Below are positions 44,011 through 52,919 of a stretch of 64,000 bases of DNA, in pieces. The notes below the pieces were generated by a model. That model saw only the letters and a program-made list of their open reading frames with translations. It searched no databases and was not told the origin of the DNA. Position 1 is the first letter of the stretch, and every line of letters starts with the position of its first letter. This stretch comes from an uncultured bacterium (lineage in GTDB: Bacteria > Bacillota_I > Bacilli_A > RFN20 > CAG-826). The stretch is from contig CASGAB010000001.1 in the NCBI GenBank assembly GCA_949299395.1, forward strand, positions 72,365-136,364, written 5' to 3'. The position numbers and the translations under genes are program-made.

Positions 44011-44997
44011 ATGGCAGACGAAGAAAGAAAGGAAGTCACTAACGAAGAAGAAAAAAAGGAAAAGGTTAAAAAAGAACCTAAACCTAAAGGTTATTATAAA
44101 GATAAATTAACCCCTTCATTCGCTAAAGAAAATAGAGCTAAAAAAGAAGCTGCAATTGCCGCTATTGACTTAGCTACTTTATCAAAACCAGTCAATGATG
44201 TTGCTACATCAGGTCCTAAAAAGATGAAAGACTTCTCTTTATGGGCAAGATGGAAAACATTCCTTGTTGGTTTCGTTGGTGTTGTATGTATCATCGGTAT
44301 CTGGTGGTTATATGCAATTATTCGTGAAGCAGGCGGGCAAACTAGCTGGTTATCATCACCAGACTTAGTATGGCAAGCATTTGTTCAAACTGTCTCTAAT
44401 GGTATTTTGTGGAAACACTTATCATACTCATTACAACGTATTCTCATTGGATATTTACTTGCTCTTGTATCTTCCATTCCGGTTGCGTTTATTATGGCAT
44501 GGTATAAACCATTTAGAGCATTCTTAGATCCATTCATTCAATTCATGAGATGTATCCCACCAATCGCTTATGTTCCAATCGTTGTTGCAGCATTTGGTCC
44601 AGGTGAAGAATCTAAATATTTCATTATTTGGTTAGCTGTCTTCTTAACAATGACGGTTACAATCTATCAAGGTGTTAGAAACGTTGACTTAACATTAGTT
44701 AAAGCTGCTTATACCTTCGGCGCTAGAGATAGAAACTTATTCTTAGGTGTTATCGTTCCTAGTGCATTCCCATTTATCTTGACAGCTATGAGACTTGGTG
44801 TTGGTGCTGCTATGACAACATTAGTCGCAGCAGAATTAACTGGTGCTACATACGGTCTTGGTTCATACATTAATACCATGGGTTCCAACCTTGCTATGAA
44901 CTATGCAGTTATGGGTATTCTCGTTCTTGGTTTCTTTGGAATCTTATTCGATAAAGTCTTATTAGTTATCGAAAAGAGACTTACAAGATGGAAATAG
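44011..44997 (+). CDS. ABC transporter permease, SsuC/TauC family
   Basis: Inner-membrane permease of the nitrate/sulfonate/taurine (NitT/TauT) class, 328 residues. About six membrane segments follow residue 85; the EAA-type loop KAAYTFGARDRNLFLGVIVP contacts the ATPase. FMRCIPPIAYVPIVVAAFGPGEESK is the typical family stretch. The first about 80 residues form a long Lys/Glu-rich cytoplasmic extension not usual for SsuC. It lies between the nagB-like and ATPase genes in the same operon, with AAAGGAG upstream. Confidence 0.88.
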   Translation: MADEERKEVTNEEEKKEKVKKEPKPKGYYKDKLTPSFAKENRAKKEAAIAAIDLATLSKPVNDVATSGPKKMKDFSLWARWKTFLVGFVGVVCIIGIWWLYAIIREAGGQTSWLSSPDLVWQAFVQTVSNGILWKHLSYSLQRILIGYLLALVSSIPVAFIMAWYKPFRAFLDPFIQFMRCIPPIAYVPIVVAAFGPGEESKYFIIWLAVFLTMTVTIYQGVRNVDLTLVKAAYTFGARDRNLFLGVIVPSAFPFILTAMRLGVGAAMTTLVAAELTGATYGLGSYINTMGSNLAMNYAVMGILVLGFFGILFDKVLLVIEKRLTRWK

Positions 44998-45009
44998 AGG
45001 TAAAAAAGT

Positions 45010-45909
45010 ATGGAAAATAATAACGAAGTAGTCATTAAGATAGATAATGTTAGAAAGGTTTATCCAGTTGAAAACGGCGATGATGTTATCGCTTTAAACG
45101 GAGTTAACCTTGAAATCAAAAAGAATGAATTTATTTGTGTTGTTGGTCCTTCTGGATGTGGTAAAACTACATTATTAAATATCATTGCTGGTCTTGAACA
45201 ACCAACAAGTGGAAGTGCAACAATTCATAGAAGACCTATTTTAGGACCTGGTCCTGATAGAGGTGTTATCTTCCAACAATACGCTTTATTCCCATGGTTA
45301 ACAGTTAAAAAGAACGTCATGTATTCAACAAAATTTATTAAACATGAAGTTCCTGTTATGAAAAAGAATAAAGAAACAGGTGAAATGGAACAAGTTTACG
45401 AAACTGATGAAAACGGTAATACAGTTCCAGTCATGAAAAAAGTTAAATATTCAAAACTTGAAAGAGAAGCTATTGCAAGAAAATATATTGAAATGGTTCA
45501 ACTTAATGGTTTTGAAAATAAATATCCAAAAGAATTATCAGGTGGTATGAAACAAAGAGTTGCTATCGCTAGAGGATATGCACTTAATTCAGAAGTTTTA
45601 TTACTTGATGAACCATTTGGTGCTCTTGATGCTCAAACAAGATCTCAATTACAAGAAGACTTGTTAAAAACTTGGGAAAAAGAAAGAAAAACATGTTTCT
45701 TCATTACCCACGACGTTGATGAATGTGTCTTACTTGCTTCTAGAGTTATCATTATGAGCGCAAGACCTGGTCAAGTTAAGGAAGTCATTGATATTGATTT
45801 ACCTTACCCAAGAAGTCAAGCTACTAAATTAGACCCAAAATTCCAAGAATATCGTAATCACATTTGGGATGTTGTCTATAAGATGTATCTTAGTAGCGCA
45901 AGACATTAA
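45010..45909 (+). CDS. ABC transporter ATPase, SsuB/TauB family, with insertion
   Basis: Energises the SsuC-type permease. Walker A GPSGCGKT (46-53), Q-loop [11 protein letters not shown] (86-96), signature LSGGMKQ (176-182), Walker [12 protein letters not shown] and the switch histidine in FFITHDVDE are all intact. Between Q-loop and signature there is an insertion of about 35 residues (about 112-148) flanked by the repeated hexapeptide VPVMKK at 114-119 and 139-144. Length is 299 against about 255 normally. The insertion would sit in the helical subdomain facing the permease. Confidence 0.9.
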   Translation: MENNNEVVIKIDNVRKVYPVENGDDVIALNGVNLEIKKNEFICVVGPSGCGKTTLLNIIAGLEQPTSGSATIHRRPILGPGPDRGVIFQQYALFPWLTVKKNVMYSTKFIKHEVPVMKKNKETGEMEQVYETDENGNTVPVMKKVKYSKLEREAIARKYIEMVQLNGFENKYPKELSGGMKQRVAIARGYALNSEVLLLDEPFGALDAQTRSQLQEDLLKTWEKERKTCFFITHDVDECVLLASRVIIMSARPGQVKEVIDIDLPYPRSQATKLDPKFQEYRNHIWDVVYKMYLSSARH

Positions 45910-45974
45910 TTTTGCTAAAGCAATTTATTAAAATTGTAAAAATATTTAATTTAAGGAATTATAAGGAGATTAAA

Positions 45975-47105
45975 ATGAAAAAAATTAAATTATTATCTTT
46001 AGTTACAGTTGCAGTTTTAGGTGCATCAGCACTTGTTGCTTGTGGTCCTCAAGGCGGTGAAGAAGAATTAACAACTGTTAGAATCGGATTACACGAAAAC
46101 TTTGGTGCCGGTGCTGGTTATAGTGCAATCAACCAAGGTTTCTTTGAAGAAGAAGGCATTAAAGCTGAACCAATACTAGGTGGAGGACCTCAATTAGCTG
46201 CTTCAGTCGTTGAAGGTACAATCGACGTTTCATTCATGGGTAATGGTGTCGCTTGGAACTATTTCGGTGAAAACGAAGAAATCAAACTTATCGCTTTAGA
46301 TAACTTAACAGACGACGATAGATTAATCGCTAGTAAAGCAGGTAAAGGTAAAGATTTAACAATCAATTCAACTTTAACTGAAATCGCTACAGCATTAAAA
46401 GGTTCAAAACTTGCATTCGATGCTACAAAAACTCCAGCTGCATTTTGGTCAAGCTTAGTCGCAGCTATGAATGGTGAATTAGTCGAAGGTCAAAAAGTCT
46501 GGTATGAAGGCCAAAACGGTGAAAAATTACCTACAGGTTTAACGGATGCTGATTATGTTGCTGCTAACCAAGTTACAGTTATCAACACATCAGATGCTAA
46601 CCTTACAACTTCAATGCAAAGTGGTGAATACGATTTCTGTATTTCATTTTCACCTGTTGCTACAACTCTTGAAAAAGATACAGAACATTTCACTGTTGTT
46701 GCCAAAACATCAACACATTTAGAAGCTGATTCATATACTCCATCAACATGGGCAGTCAATGCTAAATGGTTAGCTAGCAATGAAGAAACATTCAAAAAAT
46801 TCATGAGAGGTTTAGTTAAAGGTATGAACTTCAGAAATGCTAACCCAGAAGAATGTACAAAAGACGTTGAAGCAGTTAGTGCTGGTAAAGTCTTAGCTTC
46901 ATCATTAGATACAACAATTGCTCAATGGTTAAATGCTGAACAACAACTTGAAATCATCAACAATGGTGATGCATTAAAATATGTTGAAAATATTAGAAAT
47001 TCACAATTAGCTGGTGATAACGCTGGTAAAGTTTCTGATAAAGTTACAGCTGAAAAAGCAGCAGACTTCTCATACTTAAAAGAAGCTTGTGAAGCTTTAA
47101 AATAG
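45975..47105 (+). CDS. Substrate-binding lipoprotein, SsuA/TauA (NMT1)-like
   Basis: Extracellular receptor of the importer, 376 residues. Signal peptide MKKIKLLSLVTVAVLGASAL with lipobox LVAC, so it is lipid-anchored at Cys24. TVRIGLHENFGAGAGYSAINQG and FFEEEGIKAEPILGGGPQLAASVVEGTIDVSFMGNG follow the NMT1/SsuA pattern; this class binds small anions such as sulfonates, nitrate, taurine or aromatic acids and thiamine precursors. The ATG at 45975 has AAGGAG; the longer frame from 45912 is not needed. It closes the operon before a terminator. Confidence 0.9.
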   Translation: MKKIKLLSLVTVAVLGASALVACGPQGGEEELTTVRIGLHENFGAGAGYSAINQGFFEEEGIKAEPILGGGPQLAASVVEGTIDVSFMGNGVAWNYFGENEEIKLIALDNLTDDDRLIASKAGKGKDLTINSTLTEIATALKGSKLAFDATKTPAAFWSSLVAAMNGELVEGQKVWYEGQNGEKLPTGLTDADYVAANQVTVINTSDANLTTSMQSGEYDFCISFSPVATTLEKDTEHFTVVAKTSTHLEADSYTPSTWAVNAKWLASNEETFKKFMRGLVKGMNFRNANPEECTKDVEAVSAGKVLASSLDTTIAQWLNAEQQLEIINNGDALKYVENIRNSQLAGDNAGKVSDKVTAEKAADFSYLKEACEALK

Positions 47106-47134
47106 TTAGTTAAATTAACTAAAAAAGTATAAAA

Positions 47135-47161
47135 TAAGGAAGGCAAAACGCCTTCCTTTTA
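47135..47161 (+). terminator. Terminator of the TIM-larA-ABC operon
   Basis: AAGGAAGGC, loop, GCCTTCCTTTT. A palindrome TTAGTTAAATTAACTAA lies directly before it (47105-47121). Confidence 0.88.
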
Positions 47162-47173
47162 AAATAATTATTT

Positions 47174-47716
47174 ATGAAAAAATTATTAATTATATTACCA
47201 TTTTTATTATCATTATCATTATCTTCATGTTCAACAAAAGAAAAAGAAAATGAAAAAGTTTTTAATAAAATTGTTGAAGAACAATCTTATGATGAAGTTT
47301 ATGCTTTTTCAGTTGCTCCCTGTGTATTTAATAATCTAGCTCCTGAATCAGATCAATATAATTTTTATGCAGAGATATTTACTATTTATGGATCTATTGA
47401 TAATGTCGATACATTCTATGTTTATGGTATTGCTGAATGGGGCCCAATATTTGATCCTTATATTTATGAATGGCCATTAAATAGTAGTTATGATGATTGT
47501 TTAAGTTTATTTAAAGAAAATATGCCTGCTAAAAATTTTAATAAAACTAGAGAAGATAATATTTCTTTTATTACAAACGATGATTTGATTGATGTTTTAT
47601 TTAATCAAAACGATATTACATTAGATGTTAATTTTGCACTTCAATGTGATAATAATAACTTCATTTATCAAAGTGATGGAAAGATAAATTATAAGTATAT
47701 TGAATATAAAAAATAA
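47174..47716 (+). CDS. Hypothetical lipoprotein
   Basis: 180-residue secreted protein of no recognised family. The start MKKLLIILPFLLSLSLSSC is a signal peptide with lipobox LSSC (Cys19), so it should be anchored to the outer face of the membrane. The mature part is acidic and aromatic-rich, without repeats. It follows the operon terminator with only a TAAAAT and 8 nt before its ATG, and no ribosome binding site, so it may be leaderless. A terminator overlaps its stop. Relation to the importer is unknown. Confidence 0.7.
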   Translation: MKKLLIILPFLLSLSLSSCSTKEKENEKVFNKIVEEQSYDEVYAFSVAPCVFNNLAPESDQYNFYAEIFTIYGSIDNVDTFYVYGIAEWGPIFDPYIYEWPLNSSYDDCLSLFKENMPAKNFNKTREDNISFITNDDLIDVLFNQNDITLDVNFALQCDNNNFIYQSDGKINYKYIEYKK

Positions 47717-47738
47717 CCGATATTAGTCGGTTATTTTT
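47709..47738. terminator. Terminator between the lipoprotein gene and the TSUP gene
   Basis: AATAACCGA, loop TATTAG, TCGGTTATT with A/T-runs on both sides, between convergent genes. Confidence 0.8.
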
Positions 47739-47760
47739 AATTATTAGATATAAATATTTA

Positions 47761-48636
47761 TTAACTAATTAATGGAGTACCCGCTAAATTTAAAGCACTA
47801 ACAACAATAATATAAATATTAATTAAAATAATTGCGACTGTTGTAGCCATATAAACAATTGCTACACCTTTATTAGTCATCTTTTTATTTAAATATGTTC
47901 CAATTAAAGAACCAATAATTGAAATAGGTACTAAAATAACTAAGAAGATCCACCAAATACTATCTGGATTAGTATTTAAATTATCTAAATTAGTACTTAA
48001 ATTAGAGAATATAGTTACAAATGTTCCATCAAATGCAGCCATTACAAGTTTAGAAAGTTGAGAGAAGATAATTGTAATTAAAGATGATATTGCAGCTTGT
48101 TTCATATCCATTCCAAAGAAAAGAAGTAAAACAGCAACATTAATTGGACCACCACCAATTCCTAAAAATGTTGAACAAACACCTAAAAATAAACCAATTA
48201 TTATAGTAATAATAAAGTTTTTAACGTGTAATACTTTACCTTTTGGTAAAAAGATTTGTTGATAAATAATAACAAATAATAAAAGTGCAATTAATATACC
48301 TGATTGAATAATTTTTAAAACATCAGCATTAGAAGAAGCTTTAACAAAAGAGAATAAGAATTGACCTAAGATTCCTCCAATTACTGCTCCAATACCTAAG
48401 AATACTGCTGTTTTCCAATTTTCAATTTTAGTTTTACTTGTGATATGTCTAATAATTGAAGTAGAGGTTCCAAAAACAACACAGAAAGTAGAAATCATAT
48501 TAGTTATTTCAACAGCGTTGAAATAACCAAAAGCATCTAAAACTGGACGGATAATAACTCCTCCTCCAATTCCAGCAATTGCTCCTACAATACTAGCAAT
48601 AATTACAACTAGTGGGAAAATAAATAAATAAATCAT
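47761..48636 (-). CDS. TauE/SafE (TSUP) family sulfite/sulfonate exporter-like membrane protein
   Basis: 291-residue membrane protein with about eight helices in two repeats. The glycine-rich GAIAGIGGGVIIRPVLDAFG near the N-terminus and TFLGIGGGPINVAVLLLFF in the second half are the TSUP signature pair. Members export sulfite, sulfoacetate or related anions, or take up others. It is divergent from the deoR regulator, and the gap holds the best operator palindrome, so it is likely in the same regulon. Its presence next to an SsuABC-type importer hints at sulfur-containing substrates, without proof. Confidence 0.85.
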   Translation of the reverse strand: MIYLFIFPLVVIIASIVGAIAGIGGGVIIRPVLDAFGYFNAVEITNMISTFCVVFGTSTSIIRHITSKTKIENWKTAVFLGIGAVIGGILGQFLFSFVKASSNADVLKIIQSGILIALLLFVIIYQQIFLPKGKVLHVKNFIITIIIGLFLGVCSTFLGIGGGPINVAVLLLFFGMDMKQAAISSLITIIFSQLSKLVMAAFDGTFVTIFSNLSTNLDNLNTNPDSIWWIFLVILVPISIIGSLIGTYLNKKMTNKGVAIVYMATTVAIILINIYIIVVSALNLAGTPLIS

Positions 48637-48733
48637 AATAAAGTTATAATACTCTTAATGAAAGTAAAATTAAAGTTGTTATTATTTATTCTATAAATAA
48701 TAACTGTTATATATACTTACTAATTTAGTTACT

Positions 48734-48767
48734 ATTCTTTCGTTTTTAATTGCTAAAACGAAAGAAT
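48734..48767. promoter_or_regulatory. Candidate DeoR operator C (perfect 13-bp inverted repeat)
   Basis: ATTCTTTCGTTTT (48734-48746), 8-nt spacer, AAAACGAAAGAAT (48755-48767) in the divergent TSUP/deoR gap, about 40 nt before the deoR start codon. It is the most symmetrical copy of the TTTCGTTT word found in the island and is well placed for autoregulation. Confidence 0.6.
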
Positions 48768-48805
48768 TTTCTTATTATTTAGTTAATTAATAGAAGGTAT
48801 AGCTT

Positions 48806-49558
48806 ATGAAAATTAATAAAAGACAAAGTGAAATAGTCGAAATTGTCGATAATAAAAAGAGTGTTACTGTTACTGAATTAAGTAATATTTTAAATGTTAG
48901 TGAAGTTACTATTAGAAAAGATTTAGATCTTTTAAGTGACTATGGAATTTTAATTAGAAGACATGGTTATGCCCTTAAAAAGAATAGTGCTGATATCACT
49001 AACCGACTTTCTATTAATTATGAGAAAAAATGTAAAATTGCTAAAAAAGCAGCTTCTTTAATTGATGTAAATGAAACTATTTTAATTGGAAGCGGCTCAA
49101 CCTGTGCTCTTTTAGCTGAAGAAATTGTTAAAAGTAAACCTGGAGTAACAATTATTACTCATTCAATTTATATTGCTGAACATGCTTCTAAATTAGGAAA
49201 TAATAAAATTATTCTTTTAGGTGGAGAATATCAAAATGATGCTCAAGTTTTAGTTGGTCCACTTGTTAGAAGTAGTGTAAGACAATTCTTTGTTGATAAG
49301 ATTTTTATTGGAACTGATGGATTTTTAAAAAATGTTGGCTTTATGGGAAGTGATTTTTCGCGTAGTGAAGCTATTAAAAATATGGCTGAATCAGCAAAAA
49401 ATATAATTATTGTTACTGATTCATCTAAATTTAATAAAAGAGGACTGTTAGTACAATTTACTCAGTCCCAAATTAGTCGAATTGTTACCGATAGTGATTT
49501 AGAAGAAGATTATAAAGAATTCTTTAAAAACTACGGTATTCAAGTTGATTATGTATAA
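48806..49558 (+). CDS. DeoR-family sugar-phosphate-responsive repressor
   Basis: 250-residue transcription regulator. The N-terminal winged helix reads KSVTVTELSNILNVSEVTIRKDLDLLSDYGILIRRHGYA, which is the DeoR signature (R.g.v.. l...lgvS..TiRrDl..L...g.l.r.hGga). The C-terminal DeoRC domain contains ILIGSGSTCALLAEEI and DKIFIGTDGF, the sugar-phosphate-binding isomerase-like fold. The effector is likely an intermediate made by the neighbouring enzymes. It lies immediately downstream of the operator palindrome at 48734-48767. Confidence 0.92.
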   Translation: MKINKRQSEIVEIVDNKKSVTVTELSNILNVSEVTIRKDLDLLSDYGILIRRHGYALKKNSADITNRLSINYEKKCKIAKKAASLIDVNETILIGSGSTCALLAEEIVKSKPGVTIITHSIYIAEHASKLGNNKIILLGGEYQNDAQVLVGPLVRSSVRQFFVDKIFIGTDGFLKNVGFMGSDFSRSEAIKNMAESAKNIIIVTDSSKFNKRGLLVQFTQSQISRIVTDSDLEEDYKEFFKNYGIQVDYV

Positions 49559-49574
49559 AAATTAATTAATTTAA

Positions 49575-50426
49575 TTAATTTATACGAGTAAAAGTGAAGG
49601 AATAATTAAATTCCTTTTCTTTTTTAACAACATTTATATATTTAATATCTGAAATATGATGTAAGTCGTTAGTATAATTTGAAATTCCCCACCAAGGTTC
49701 AACGCAAACAAAGTTTCCTTTATTTGGGTTTGACCAAACTGCTAAAAATAAAGCGTTAGTAAAATCATAAGTTACGTTATAACCAAAACCATTATCTAAA
49801 GTGATTTTTTTATAATTATTTTTCATAACGATGGTGTCATATTCTTTAAATAAGTCTTTTGTTAAGACTAATTCATTAGTTTGAAGATCTAAAAATTGAT
49901 TTAAATCGATTAAACCATTCTCTTTTATTAAAGGATTAATAACTAAATCACTATCAAAAGTAAGTTTTGAGACATTTTCTTTAGCTTTAAGGCCGGTATG
50001 AGAACCATATGCGAAATAAATTTCTTGTTCATCGTTATCACTAACTACTTTAGTATTAACTTTTAAAGTATAGTTTTCTAATGAATAAGTAATATAAATT
50101 GAAAAATGGAAAGGATATTCATCAAAAGATTCTCTATTTGAATGGAATCCTAATGTAATTAAATCTTCCTTTTTATCAATTATTTCAAAATCGCTATTTC
50201 TTAAAAAACCATGTCTAGCTTTTAAATAATAATCTCTATTTTCAAATTTAAATTCGCCTTTTCCAATTAAAGGGAAGATTTGAACATCTTTAAAAGGCCA
50301 AGAACCTTCTTCAACTTCATATAAAAGATTAAAATTATCATTTTTTAGGTCCAATATTTCTTCTAATAAAGCGCCTTTTAAATTGATTGCAACACTTAAA
50401 TTTTCATTTTTAATTATTTCATTCAT
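49575..50426 (-). CDS. Aldose 1-epimerase family protein (LacX-like)
   Basis: 283-residue mutarotase-like beta-sandwich protein. KARHGFLRNSDFE supplies the active-site histidine segment, AYGSHTGLKA corresponds to the GgHPaF motif with Pro replaced by Thr, and NFVCVEPWWGISNY carries the conserved glutamate. This matches the LacX branch associated with sugar operons, which may act on sugar phosphates or on anomers of imported sugars. It faces the nagA gene divergently. AGAGAG is before the start. Confidence 0.8.
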   Translation of the reverse strand: MNEIIKNENLSVAINLKGALLEEILDLKNDNFNLLYEVEEGSWPFKDVQIFPLIGKGEFKFENRDYYLKARHGFLRNSDFEIIDKKEDLITLGFHSNRESFDEYPFHFSIYITYSLENYTLKVNTKVVSDNDEQEIYFAYGSHTGLKAKENVSKLTFDSDLVINPLIKENGLIDLNQFLDLQTNELVLTKDLFKEYDTIVMKNNYKKITLDNGFGYNVTYDFTNALFLAVWSNPNKGNFVCVEPWWGISNYTNDLHHISDIKYINVVKKEKEFNYSFTFTRIN

Positions 50427-50534
50427 ATATTTTCTCTCTTCCTAAAAATTATGTTAATTTTTAGATGTATTATTAATAAAAATTATAGCATAGTTATGGT
50501 ATAATTTCTTTAACTTTAAAAAGGATTAAACAAA

Positions 50535-51656
50535 ATGAAAAATTTCAAAAATATATTAGTCGTAAAAGAGGATAAAATTGAAAAAAGTGATGTTATTTTT
50601 AATGATTCTTTTATATCTACAACTAAGAATAATGAAGAAGGTATTGATTATTCAAATAAAATCATGATTCCAGGTTTTTTTGATGTTCATACTCATGGTG
50701 CCGACGGACTTGATTTTTCAACTGTAAAAAGCGTTGAAGAAATTGAAAAAATCTTATCTTTTTATAGTAAAAAAGGTGTTACAAGTGTTTTCCCAACTCT
50801 TTTAACAGAACATAATGAAGTAGTTTTTAATCAACTTGAATTAATATATGAAGCTAGTAAAACCAACCCAATTATTAAAGGAATTCATGTTGAAGGACCT
50901 TTCCTTTCTTTAGAATATAAGGGTGCTCAACTTGAAGAATGTATTCAAGTTCCAAATAAGGAATTAGTTGATAAATATATCGAACATTCTCATGGTTTAT
51001 TTAAATATATGACAATTGCTCCTGAAAGAGAAAATGCTTGTGAAATTATTAAATATTTAGTTTCAAAAGGTATTACAGTTTCAATGGGTCACTCTAGTGC
51101 AACATTTGATGAAACAAAAGCTGCTTATGAAGCTGGAGCTAGAAACATTACTCACTGTTTAAATGCAATGAAAGGAATTCATCAACATTTCCCTTCAATT
51201 GCAACCGCTGCTTTATATATTGATGATTTATATAATGAAGTAATTTTAGATGGAATCCATGTTCATCCAGAAATGGTCGAATGGATTAGAAAATTAAAAG
51301 GAAATGATAAAGTTGTTGGAGTTACTGATTCACTTATGTGTGCTGGACTTCCAGATGGTGAATATATGATTGGAAATTCTCCAATTATTGTTAAAGATAG
51401 TGATGCTAAACTTAAAGATAGCGGAGTTAGAGCAGGAAGCTGCTTAACTATGGATAAAGCATTTAGAAATATTAAAAAGTTTAGTAATCTTGACGATATC
51501 GATGCTACAAAAATTACTTCTTTAAATGCAGCAAGATTAACTCATTTAGATGATAAAATTGGTTCAATTAAAGAAGGTAAAAATGCCGATTTTATAGTTT
51601 TAAATAAAAATTATGAAATTGAAGAAGTATATATCAATGGAAAGAAGGTTTGTTAA
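50535..51656 (+). CDS. nagA: N-acetylglucosamine-6-phosphate deacetylase
   Basis: Amidohydrolase removing acetate from GlcNAc-6-P, giving glucosamine-6-P. The metal and catalytic motifs are present: IPGFFDVHTHG, IHVEGPFL (metal glutamate), SMGHSSATFDE and ITHCLNAM histidines, and GVTDSLMCAGLPDG with the catalytic aspartate. 373 residues is normal. The typical next step, NagB, would be the altered homologue at 43.2 kb or an enzyme elsewhere. AAGGA ribosome binding site and a TATAAT promoter about 40 nt upstream. The phosphofructokinase gene starts two bases after its stop. Confidence 0.92.
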   Translation: MKNFKNILVVKEDKIEKSDVIFNDSFISTTKNNEEGIDYSNKIMIPGFFDVHTHGADGLDFSTVKSVEEIEKILSFYSKKGVTSVFPTLLTEHNEVVFNQLELIYEASKTNPIIKGIHVEGPFLSLEYKGAQLEECIQVPNKELVDKYIEHSHGLFKYMTIAPERENACEIIKYLVSKGITVSMGHSSATFDETKAAYEAGARNITHCLNAMKGIHQHFPSIATAALYIDDLYNEVILDGIHVHPEMVEWIRKLKGNDKVVGVTDSLMCAGLPDGEYMIGNSPIIVKDSDAKLKDSGVRAGSCLTMDKAFRNIKKFSNLDDIDATKITSLNAARLTHLDDKIGSIKEGKNADFIVLNKNYEIEEVYINGKKVC

Positions 51657-51658
51657 TT

Positions 51659-52828
51659 ATGGAAAAGAATTTAATTATTGCTCATGGTGGTGCTCCTACC
51701 GCAGTTATTAATGCTTCTCTTTATGGGGCATTAAAAAAATTAAAAAAAGAAGGCTTTAAAGGAAGAGTTTATGCTCCAAAATACGGTAGTGATGGACTTT
51801 TTAATGAAGAATTCAATGATTTAACAGATCTCACAGATGAAGAATTAGAAATTTTAAAAGACACTCCTGGAAGTGCGATTGGTTCATCTCGTTTCCCTTT
51901 ATATGAAAAAGAATATGAGAAAATTATCGATATTTTAATTAAATATAATATCGGCTATGTTCTTTTTACTGGAGGAAATGGAACAATGGATACAATTGGA
52001 AATATCTATAAATATGGTTTAAAAAGAGGAGTTGAACTTACTTGTGTAGGTATTCCTAAAACTATTGATAATGATATCGGTGTTACAGACCATGCACCTG
52101 GATTTGCTTCTTGTGCTAATTACATTGCTCAAACGGTTAGTGATTGTGCTCAAGATGTTAAAGGTCTTCCAATTCATGTTTCAGTTATTGAAGTTATGGG
52201 AAGAAATGCTGGGTGGCTTGCTGCAAGTAGTGCTTTAGCTAGAAAGAAAAAGGGTGATGCACCACATTTAATTTATTTCCCAGAAGTTCCTTTTGATGAA
52301 GATGAATTTATTGAAGATGTTAAAAAAGAACGGGAAAAACATCATGGAGTTGTTGTTGTTTGTAGTGAAGGATTAAAAGATAAAAACGGAAATCCAATTG
52401 TTAAGCCTATTTTTAAAACTGAAAGAGCAACTTACTTCGGAGATGTTTCAACTCATTTAGCAACACTTGTTATTGAAAAACTTGGTATTAAAGCAAGAAG
52501 TGAAAAACCTGGGTTAATTTGTAGATGCTCATCTTCTTTAGTTTCAAAAGTTGATAAAGAAGAAGCAATTTTAATGGGAGAAGTTGCAATTGATGCAGCT
52601 TTAAAACATATTAATGGAGTTATGGCTGGTATTAAAAGAGTTTCTACTAAACCATATAAAATTGAACCTATTTTAATTCCTATTGAACAAGTTATGATGG
52701 ATGAAAGAGTTTTCCCTCTTGAATATATTAAAGATAAGCACGATGTTAGCGATGAATTTATTGAATGGTGTAAACCATTAGTTGATGAAGTCAATCCTGT
52801 TATTACTTTCTTAGATAAAGATAAATAG
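51659..52828 (+). CDS. 6-phosphofructokinase-like protein, PPi- or ATP-dependence unclear
   Basis: 389-residue phosphofructokinase of the PfkA superfamily. The substrate loop PKTIDNDIGVTDHAPGFAS has Lys where ATP-type enzymes have Gly (PGT), as in pyrophosphate-dependent enzymes. The donor loop, however, is GGNGTMDT: Gly is kept where PPi enzymes have Asp (GGDDS), and the usual Mg-binding Asp before it is Asn. The Gly/Lys pairing occurs in plant and trypanosomal ATP-dependent enzymes, so the phosphate donor is open. ATG 51659 is chosen over TTG 51650. Coupled to nagA, ending in a strong terminator. Confidence 0.85.
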   Translation: MEKNLIIAHGGAPTAVINASLYGALKKLKKEGFKGRVYAPKYGSDGLFNEEFNDLTDLTDEELEILKDTPGSAIGSSRFPLYEKEYEKIIDILIKYNIGYVLFTGGNGTMDTIGNIYKYGLKRGVELTCVGIPKTIDNDIGVTDHAPGFASCANYIAQTVSDCAQDVKGLPIHVSVIEVMGRNAGWLAASSALARKKKGDAPHLIYFPEVPFDEDEFIEDVKKEREKHHGVVVVCSEGLKDKNGNPIVKPIFKTERATYFGDVSTHLATLVIEKLGIKARSEKPGLICRCSSSLVSKVDKEEAILMGEVAIDAALKHINGVMAGIKRVSTKPYKIEPILIPIEQVMMDERVFPLEYIKDKHDVSDEFIEWCKPLVDEVNPVITFLDKDK

Positions 52829-52851
52829 AAATTTAAATAAAAATATTAATA

Positions 52852-52892
52852 AAAAATACTCTATGCTAAGGGCTGCATAGAGTATTTTGCTT
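52852..52892. terminator. Bidirectional terminator between pfk and fba
   Basis: AAAATACTCTATGC, loop TAAGGGCT, GCATAGAGTATTTT, a perfect 14-bp stem between convergent genes. Confidence 0.9.
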
Positions 52893-52919
52893 TTTAATTA
52901 TTATCGACAATTATCGAGA

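Noticed and set aside
45912-45974. Longer N-terminus for the SsuA-like lipoprotein starting at 45912
   Set aside because: The added residues would precede a complete lipoprotein signal peptide, and AAGGAG fits the ATG at 45975.
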